From: Micromonospora sp. WMMD1082
GTDB taxonomy: Bacteria > Actinomycetota > Actinomycetes > Mycobacteriales > Micromonosporaceae
NCBI RefSeq assembly: GCF_029626175.1
Contig: NZ_JARUBM010000002.1
Span: 3,985,001-4,049,000, forward strand
Length of the DNA stretch: 64,000 nucleotides
Direction: 5' to 3'
Made by a program: the position numbers and the translations under genes. Below are positions 58,520 through 64,000 of the stretch, piece after piece (the first letter of the stretch is position 1; each line of letters begins with the position of its first letter). Below the pieces are notes generated by a model. The model did not search any database. It was not told where the DNA came from and was given only the letters and a program-made list of their open reading frames with translations.

Positions 58520-59464
58520 GTGCCGACCTCATTCGCCGCCGGTCCGGTCCGGGTCCGGGTTCCCGCCACCAGTGCGAACCTCGGACCAGGCTTCGACGCG
58601 CTGGGGCTCGCCCTCGCGCTCCACGACGACGTGGCCGCCGAGGTGACGGCGGGCGGCGTGACGGTGTCGGTGACCGGCGAGGGGGCCGGCGACCTGCCGG
58701 TCGACGAGGGGCACCTGGTGGTACGCGCCATGCGCGCGGCCTTCGACGCGCTCGGCGGGCAGCCGCCGGGGTTGGCGGTGGAGTGCGTGAACCGCATTCC
58801 GCAGGCGCGTGGCCTCGGCTCCTCGTCGGCGGCGATCGTCGCCGGGGTGCTGCTGGCCCGGGGCCTGGTGACGGAGGGGGAACACCGTCTCGACGACGAG
58901 GCGGCGCTGCGGCTGGCCGCCCGAATCGAGGGCCACCCGGACAATGTCGCGCCCTGCCTGCTCGGCGGCTTCACCGTGGCGTGGACGGAGCCCTCCGGCG
59001 CCCGGGCGGTGTCGCTGCCGGTGGCCGACGGCGTACGCCCGACGGTGCTGGTACCCGCCGAGCGGGGGCTGACCGCCTCGGCCCGTGCCGCGCTGCCGGC
59101 GACCGTGCCGCACGGTGACGCCGCGACCAACGCCGGCCGGGCGGCGCTGCTGGTGCACGCGTTGACCACGCAGCCGGCGCTGTTGCTGCCCGCCACCGTC
59201 GATCGGCTGCATCAAAAATATCGCGCGGCCTCGATGCCGGCGACGTCAGACCTGGTCAACGCGTTGCGTGAGGTCGGTGTGGCGGCCGTGGTCAGTGGGG
59301 CGGGCCCGACCGTGCTCGCCCTGTCTGAGCTGCCCGAAGGCTTCGACACGGGAACAGATTGGCAACTGCTGCGGTTGCCGGTAGACGTGCGCGGCGCACA
59401 GGTCGGGCGGGGTAGACTCGGACACGCGGAGCGGGACCCTGTTGCCGCAGGTCGGAAGAGTTGA
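58520..59464 (+). CDS. thrB: Homoserine kinase
   Basis: A 314-residue GHMP kinase that phosphorylates homoserine for threonine synthase. Motif 1 VRVPATSANLGPGFDALGLAL, motif 2 (ATP loop) PQARGLGSSSAAIVAG, and motif 3 near VAAVVSGAGPTVLAL are intact. It has its own leaderless promoter, so it is transcribed apart from hom-thrC. The family is normally next to thrC; here four genes intervene. Confidence 0.96.
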   Translation: MPTSFAAGPVRVRVPATSANLGPGFDALGLALALHDDVAAEVTAGGVTVSVTGEGAGDLPVDEGHLVVRAMRAAFDALGGQPPGLAVECVNRIPQARGLGSSSAAIVAGVLLARGLVTEGEHRLDDEAALRLAARIEGHPDNVAPCLLGGFTVAWTEPSGARAVSLPVADGVRPTVLVPAERGLTASARAALPATVPHGDAATNAGRAALLVHALTTQPALLLPATVDRLHQKYRAASMPATSDLVNALREVGVAAVVSGAGPTVLALSELPEGFDTGTDWQLLRLPVDVRGAQVGRGRLGHAERDPVAAGRKS

Positions 59465-59758
59465 TTACGCTCTAGACTTAGCACAGCCGCGAAGCATGCG
59501 ATCTCCTGCGGGTCGGCGCACCCCCGAAGCTCTCGGCGGTAAGCCCGTCACCCCTGCCTAGGCACACGCCGCACCGCAGTCTTCACTGGTCGCCGCAGAC
59601 GGCGAAACCCGCTCACCGGTTTCCTGGTGGGTCGGGTGACCGACCGGCTGCTGTGTTACAGACTCCCGCGAAGCGTCATGCGAGGCGGGTGCACCGAGGC
59701 CGCCCGGCCACCTGTTGTCGATTCCGGGCAGCCCCGGCCTATCGAGGGAAGGAATCCA
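59465..59758 (+). other. Long leader region before rho
   Basis: These 294 bp between thrB and the rho start hold no convincing gene. The sequence is less biased than coding DNA and can form several hairpins, for example around GTCGGGTGACCGAC. TAGACT words at 59413 and 59473 could be -10 boxes. A long leader fits rho autoregulation, known in other bacteria; no specific RNA family is recognised. Confidence 0.4.
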
Positions 59759-61771
59759 TTGAGCGACACCACCGACGTGACGTCGGATGTTTCCAACGTC
59801 GCTGGCGATGCCACCACCGCTGCTCCTGCCCGTCGTCGGCGCAGCGGCACGGGCCTGTCGGCGATGCTGCTGCCGGAGCTGCAGAGCCTGGCCGCGTCGC
59901 TCGGCATCTCGGGGACGGCTCGCATGCGTAAGGGTGAGCTGATCAGCGCGATCACCGAGCGGCAGGGCGCTGCCGGGGCCCCTCGACCACGGGCCGAGGT
60001 CGCGGCGGCCGCCGCCCCGGTCCGCGAGGAGGTCCACGCGGAGGTACGGGACGCGGGTGAGCGGCCGGAGGCCGAGCGCCGTGGCGCCGAGCAACCGGCG
60101 GCGAGCGTCGAGAGCGAGGGCCGTGGCCGGACCCGGCGTAGCCGGACCGCCGTGTCGGAACCTCGCCCGGACGAGGCCGCCGTCGACGGCGAGCGGGCCG
60201 AGGGCCGCTCCGGCCGCGACCGTGGCGCCGACCGCACCGAGCGTGCCGACCGTGGCGACCGCGCTGAGCGTGCCGAGCGCACCGCCGACCGTGGCGACCG
60301 TGCCGAGCGGGGTGAGCGCGCCACCGAGCGTGGCGACCGCGCCGAGCGGGGCGACCGTGCTGACCGTGGCGACCGTGCCGCCGAGCGCGGCGACCGGGCC
60401 GAGCGCGGTGAGCGCGCCGCCGATCGTGGCGACCGGGGCGAGCGTGGCGCCGATCGTGGCGACCGGGCCGAGCGGGGCGACCGTGGGCAGCGTGCGGAGC
60501 GGGACAACGACGGTGACGACGACGAGGGCGGCGGTCGGCGCAGCCGGCGCAGCCGCTTCCGGGACCGCCGGCGGGGCCGTGGTGACCGCGGCGAGTCCGG
60601 CGGCGGCGAGGGCGGTCGCGAGCCGCAGGTCGGCGAGGACGACGTGCTCGTGCCGGTGGCCGGCATCGTCGACGTGCTCGACAACTACGCCTTCGTCCGG
60701 ACCACCGGCTACCTGGCCGGCCCGAACGACGTGTACGTGTCGATGTCCCAGATCAAGAAGTACGGCCTCCGGCGTGGTGACGCGATCACCGGTGCGGTGC
60801 GGGCGGCGCGCGACGGCGAGCAGCGGCGCGACAAGTACAACCCCCTGGTCCGGCTGGACACCATCAACGGGATGGAGCCGGACGAGGCCAAGCGCCGGCC
60901 GGAGTTCTACAAGCTCACCCCGCTGTACCCGCAGGAGCGGCTGCGGCTGGAGACCGAGCCGCACATCCTCACCACCCGGGTGATCGACCTGGTCATGCCG
61001 ATCGGCAAGGGGCAGCGGGCGCTCATCGTCTCGCCGCCGAAGGCCGGTAAGACGATGGTGCTCCAGGCGATCGCGAACGCGATCACGCACAACAACCCGG
61101 AGTGCCACCTGATGGTGGTGCTGGTCGACGAGCGGCCCGAAGAGGTCACCGACATGCAGCGATCGGTCAAGGGCGAGGTCATCGCGGCCACGTTCGACCG
61201 CCCGCCGCAGGACCACACCACCGTCGCCGAGCTGGCGATCGAGCGGGCCAAGCGCCTGGTCGAGCTGGGGCACGACGTGGTCGTGCTGCTCGACTCGGTG
61301 ACCCGGCTCGGCCGGTCGTACAACCTGGCGGCGCCGGCCAGCGGCCGGATCATGTCCGGTGGTATCGACTCCACCGCGCTCTACCCGCCGAAGCGGTTCC
61401 TCGGCGCGGCCCGCAACATCGAGAACGGCGGCTCGCTGACCATCCTCGCCACCGCCCTGGTGGAGACCGGTTCCATGGCGGACACGGTCATCTTCGAGGA
61501 GTTCAAGGGCACCGGTAACGCGGAGCTGAAGCTGGACCGGAAGATCGCCGACAAGCGGACCTTCCCGGCCATCGACATCCACCCGTCCGGCACGCGCAAG
61601 GAGGAGATCCTGCTCGCGCCGGAGGAGCTGGCCATCGTGCACAAGCTCCGCAAGGTGCTGCACTCGCTGGACTCGCAGGCGGCGCTGGACCTCCTGCTGG
61701 ACCGGCTCAAGCAGTCCCGGACCAACATCGAGTTCCTGATGCAGATCGCCAAGTCGACGCCGGGGGAGTGA
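59759..61771 (+). CDS. rho: Transcription termination factor Rho with long charged insert
   Basis: A 670-residue hexameric RNA/DNA helicase that ends transcription. Residues about 20-60 are the Rho N domain ([32 protein letters not shown]). About 60-290 is an Arg/Asp/Glu-rich insertion with [12 protein letters not shown] repeats. The RNA-binding cold-shock-like domain ([19 protein letters not shown]) and the ATPase follow, with Walker A PPKAGKT (Lys431), [12 protein letters not shown] and the R-loop SRTNIEFLM region. The start is TTG, fixed by GGAAGGA 5 nt upstream. Confidence 0.96.
   Translation: MSDTTDVTSDVSNVAGDATTAAPARRRRSGTGLSAMLLPELQSLAASLGISGTARMRKGELISAITERQGAAGAPRPRAEVAAAAAPVREEVHAEVRDAGERPEAERRGAEQPAASVESEGRGRTRRSRTAVSEPRPDEAAVDGERAEGRSGRDRGADRTERADRGDRAERAERTADRGDRAERGERATERGDRAERGDRADRGDRAAERGDRAERGERAADRGDRGERGADRGDRAERGDRGQRAERDNDGDDDEGGGRRSRRSRFRDRRRGRGDRGESGGGEGGREPQVGEDDVLVPVAGIVDVLDNYAFVRTTGYLAGPNDVYVSMSQIKKYGLRRGDAITGAVRAARDGEQRRDKYNPLVRLDTINGMEPDEAKRRPEFYKLTPLYPQERLRLETEPHILTTRVIDLVMPIGKGQRALIVSPPKAGKTMVLQAIANAITHNNPECHLMVVLVDERPEEVTDMQRSVKGEVIAATFDRPPQDHTTVAELAIERAKRLVELGHDVVVLLDSVTRLGRSYNLAAPASGRIMSGGIDSTALYPPKRFLGAARNIENGGSLTILATALVETGSMADTVIFEEFKGTGNAELKLDRKIADKRTFPAIDIHPSGTRKEEILLAPEELAIVHKLRKVLHSLDSQAALDLLLDRLKQSRTNIEFLMQIAKSTPGE
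60217..60500. repeat. Degenerate tandem repeats encoding the Rho charged insert
   Basis: Units of type GACCGTGCCGAGCGGGGC recur about every 12-30 bp. They encode strings of Asp/Glu-Arg-Gly/Ala ([12 protein letters not shown]) around residues 155-247 of Rho. Confidence 0.85.
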
Positions 61772-61790
61772 CCTCCGCCGGGTAGATCGA

Positions 61791-61826
61791 CGAAGGGGCG
61801 CGGCCGGCATCGGCCGCGCCCCTTCG
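61791..61826 (+). terminator. Intrinsic terminator behind rho
   Basis: A perfect 16-bp stem, CGAAGGGGCGCGGCCG (61791-61806) with 61811-61826, and loop GCAT, 20 bp after the rho stop. Confidence 0.9.
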
Positions 61827-62055
61827 GCATGCCCGGTGCACGATCCGCACGGGCTGGCAGGAATGCTTCTGCCGGGCGGTGGGAATGCGCCGGGACGGCC
61901 CGGCGTTGATCCGGCCGGACCAGCTGGTACGGCCCGCTTTCCGGGTCGGCCGACGCCCATGGCAGACTGGTCAATCGGCCACCGGTTCCGGTTCACGCCC
62001 GCACGCATCAGCAGCCAGGGCGACCCGGCGACCACGACGAGAGGACCGAGGCGAC

Positions 62056-62280
62056 ATGAAGCCCAACATCCACCCGGAGTACGTGACCACCGAGGTCACC
62101 TGCTCCTGCGGTAACACCTTCACCACCCGCAGCACCGCCAAGGGCGGCTCGATCCACGTCGAGACGTGCAGCGCCTGCCACCCGTTCTACACGGGCAAGC
62201 AGCGCGTCCTGGACACCGCTGGTCGGGTCGCGAAGTTCCAGCAGAAGTACGCCAAGGTTCAGGGCAAGAAGGCCAAGTAG
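62056..62280 (+). CDS. rpmE: 50S ribosomal protein L31, zinc-binding form
   Basis: A 74-residue L31. The zinc ligands Cys16 and Cys18 (CSC) and Cys38 and Cys41 (CSAC) mark the C+ paralogue. It bridges the ribosomal subunits. The ATG at 62056 has GAGG upstream (GAGGACCGAGGCGAC); frames upstream are spurious. It lies between rho and prfA as in mycobacteria. Confidence 0.95.
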   Translation: MKPNIHPEYVTTEVTCSCGNTFTTRSTAKGGSIHVETCSACHPFYTGKQRVLDTAGRVAKFQQKYAKVQGKKAK

Positions 62281-62373
62281 CTCCTCGTCCGACGCCCGCG
62301 TCCGGTTTCCCCGGGCGCGGGCGTCGTCCGTCTGTGTCCCGGTCTCCCCGCCGTCCAAGGAGCGATCCCCAGC

Positions 62374-63462
62374 ATGAGCAGCGAGCGCCTGGCCGCCCTC
62401 CTCGACGAGTACGCCGAGTTGGAGCGGCGGCTGGCCGATCCCGCCATCCACGCCGACCAGGGCACCGCCCGTCGGGTCGGCCGCCGGTACGCCGAACTGG
62501 TGCCGCTGCACAAGGCCGCCGGGGAGCTGGCGCAGGCCCGGGCGGATCTCGCCGCCGCGCGGGAGCTGGTCGCCGAGGACCCCTCCTTCACGGCCGAGGC
62601 CGAGACGATCGCGGCGACGCTGCCGGGGCTGGAGGAGCGGCTCGCCGAGCTGCTCATCCCGCGCGACCCGCACGACGCGAAGGACGTCATCGTCGAGATC
62701 AAGGCCGGTGAGGGCGGCGAGGAGTCCGCGCTGTTCGCCGGTGACCTGCTGCGCATGTACACCCGGTACGCGGAGCGGCGCGGCTGGCTCACCGAGGTGA
62801 TCGACGCCCAGGATTCGGACCTCGGCGGGGTCAAGGACGTCTCGCTGGCGATCAAGACCAAGGGCGTACCCGAGGGTGGCAACGGCGTGTGGTCCCGGTT
62901 GAAGTGGGAGGGCGGCGTGCACCGGGTGCAGCGGGTTCCGGTCACCGAGTCGCAGGGGCGCATCCACACCAGCGCGGCCGGCGTGCTGGTGCTGCCGGAG
63001 GCCGAGGAGGTCGACGTCACCATCGACCCGAACGAGCTGCGGATCGACGTGTTCCGCTCGTCCGGGCCGGGCGGCCAGTCGGTGAACACCACCGACTCGG
63101 CGGTGCGGATCACCCACCTGCCCACCGGCATCGTGGTCTCCTGCCAGAACGAGAAGTCCCAGTTGCAGAACCGGGAGCAGGCGATGCGGATTCTGCGGGC
63201 CCGGCTGCTCGCCGCCGCGCAGGAGCAGGCCGACGCCGCCGCGTCGGACGCCCGCAAGGCCCAGGTGCGTACGGTGGACCGCTCCGAGCGGATCCGCACG
63301 TACAACTTCCCGCAGAACCGGATCACCGACCACCGGATCGGGTACACCGCGTACAACCTGGACCTGGCGCTCGCCGGGGAGCTGGACGGCGTGCTCGACG
63401 CGCTCAGCGAGGCCGACCGGGCCGCCCGCCTGGCGGGTGAGGCGGAGCTGGCCCGTCGCTGA
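62374..63462 (+). CDS. prfA: Peptide chain release factor 1
   Basis: A 362-residue class I release factor for UAA and UAG. The stop-codon tripeptide is PVT (of the PxT type of RF1) in [16 protein letters not shown]. The peptidyl-hydrolysis motif is GGQ at 233-235 in [23 protein letters not shown] precedes the ATG. The methyltransferase gene prmC, usually next, is absent here; a convergent GGDEF gene follows after 6 bp. Confidence 0.96.
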   Translation: MSSERLAALLDEYAELERRLADPAIHADQGTARRVGRRYAELVPLHKAAGELAQARADLAAARELVAEDPSFTAEAETIAATLPGLEERLAELLIPRDPHDAKDVIVEIKAGEGGEESALFAGDLLRMYTRYAERRGWLTEVIDAQDSDLGGVKDVSLAIKTKGVPEGGNGVWSRLKWEGGVHRVQRVPVTESQGRIHTSAAGVLVLPEAEEVDVTIDPNELRIDVFRSSGPGGQSVNTTDSAVRITHLPTGIVVSCQNEKSQLQNREQAMRILRARLLAAAQEQADAAASDARKAQVRTVDRSERIRTYNFPQNRITDHRIGYTAYNLDLALAGELDGVLDALSEADRAARLAGEAELARR

Positions 63463-63468
63463 CGCCGG

Positions 63469-64000
63469 TCAGCCGCTGCGTGGTCGGTCCTTCGCCCGCA
63501 GCATCTCCCGGTCGGCGGCCTCGAAGGCGGCGCCGAGCGCGTCCCGCTGGCCCGGACCGGCGGCACCCACCTGGGCGAAGCCGATGCTGACGCCGACCGG
63601 GGTGCCCGGGACGAGGGACTCCCAGTCCTCGGTGCGCACGGCGCTGTCGATGCGGCGCGCCACCTCGGCCGCCTCGGCCATTCCCGCTCCGGGCAGGACC
63701 ACCACGAACTCGTCGCCGCCGTAGCGGGCCACGAAGTCGCCCCGGCGCATCACCCTGTTGATCACCCCGGCGACGCGCTGGAGGACCAGGTCCCCCGAGT
63801 GGTGCCCGTGCCGGGTGTTGACCGCCTTGAACCCGTCCAGGTCGCAGACGCCGATCACCACCTGTTCACCCCGGGCGACCACGGCCGCGATGTAGCGCTC
63901 CAGCCGGCGCCGGTTCGGCAGGCCGGTCAGCGGGTCGGTCAGCGCCTCGCCCTCGAACCGCGCCGCCTCGCGGCGCATCTCCTCGTGGTCGATCCGGGCC
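63469..64000 (-). CDS. GGDEF-domain protein (probable diguanylate cyclase), 5' part outside the window
   Basis: The C-terminal 177 codons of a gene that continues beyond the right edge; the frame is open through 64000. [15 protein letters not shown] opens the domain, and RYGGDEF is the active site that joins two GTP into c-di-GMP. RRGD, five residues before the motif, is an inhibitory I-site. Sensor domains would lie upstream, outside the window. It is convergent with prfA and only 6 bp away. Confidence 0.9.
   Translation of the reverse strand, partial: ARIDHEEMRREAARFEGEALTDPLTGLPNRRRLERYIAAVVARGEQVVIGVCDLDGFKAVNTRHGHHSGDLVLQRVAGVINRVMRRGDFVARYGGDEFVVVLPGAGMAEAAEVARRIDSAVRTEDWESLVPGTPVGVSIGFAQVGAAGPGQRDALGAAFEAADREMLRAKDRPRSG

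Noticed and set aside
1..64000. CRISPR array, rRNA genes, prophage or biosynthetic cluster
   Set aside because: No regularly spaced repeats, rRNA sequence, phage structural genes or modular synthases are visible.

Overview
The window is very GC-rich actinobacterial DNA. It carries the argS-lysA-hom-thrC ... thrB-rho-rpmE-prfA core, Zn-type L31, a Rho with a long Arg/Asp/Glu-rich insert, anti-sigma and MEDS modules, and many genes whose start codon sits 6-7 nt after a TANNNT -10 box (leaderless messages). I infer Micromonosporaceae, most likely Micromonospora or a close relative; this rests on gene content and style, not on a search.

Left part (1-15.4 kb): a secreted RHS/YD-repeat protein with a short hydrophobic C-terminal tip and a small membrane protein behind it; a beta-phosphoglucomutase/GH65 disaccharide phosphorylase pair; an alpha/beta hydrolase; an AI-2E-type permease; a winged-helix regulator; a beta-carbonic anhydrase; a secreted coiled-coil wall protein behind a c-di-AMP (ydaO-type) riboswitch; and a YibE/F protein. 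Three kinds of long inverted repeat lie at gene 3' ends here.

Middle part (15.6-43 kb): a copper locus (csoR, copZ, a His-rich extracytoplasmic protein, a CPC-type Cu ATPase) with two palindromic operators. A matching operator lies 21 kb away before a CPH-type ATPase. Next come a CsbD stress protein, a MEDS-STAS/MEDS-HATPase pair, an ECF sigma factor facing a zinc-finger anti-sigma gene, a GH15 enzyme, an FAD lactone oxidase coupled to a sensory-rhodopsin-transducer homologue, a FUSC-like protein, a cation exchanger, two fluoride channels, an ABC exporter, a Mop-type regulator with modABC, a MerR/SDR pair with a textbook MerR promoter, and a rifampin phosphotransferase behind a rifamycin-associated element. 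HxlR/SRPBCC genes and tRNA-Arg(CCG) close this part.

Right part (43-64 kb): a transposase-derived gene without visible catalytic residues; DUF305/DUF3105 genes; then argS, lysA, hom and thrC. A TetR-controlled ABC plus RND efflux module and an MFS gene separate thrC from thrB, which is followed by rho, rpmE and prfA. A GGDEF gene runs off the right edge. The RHS/small-membrane-protein pair, the transducer homologue without a rhodopsin, and the dispersed palindromes are the least explained items.
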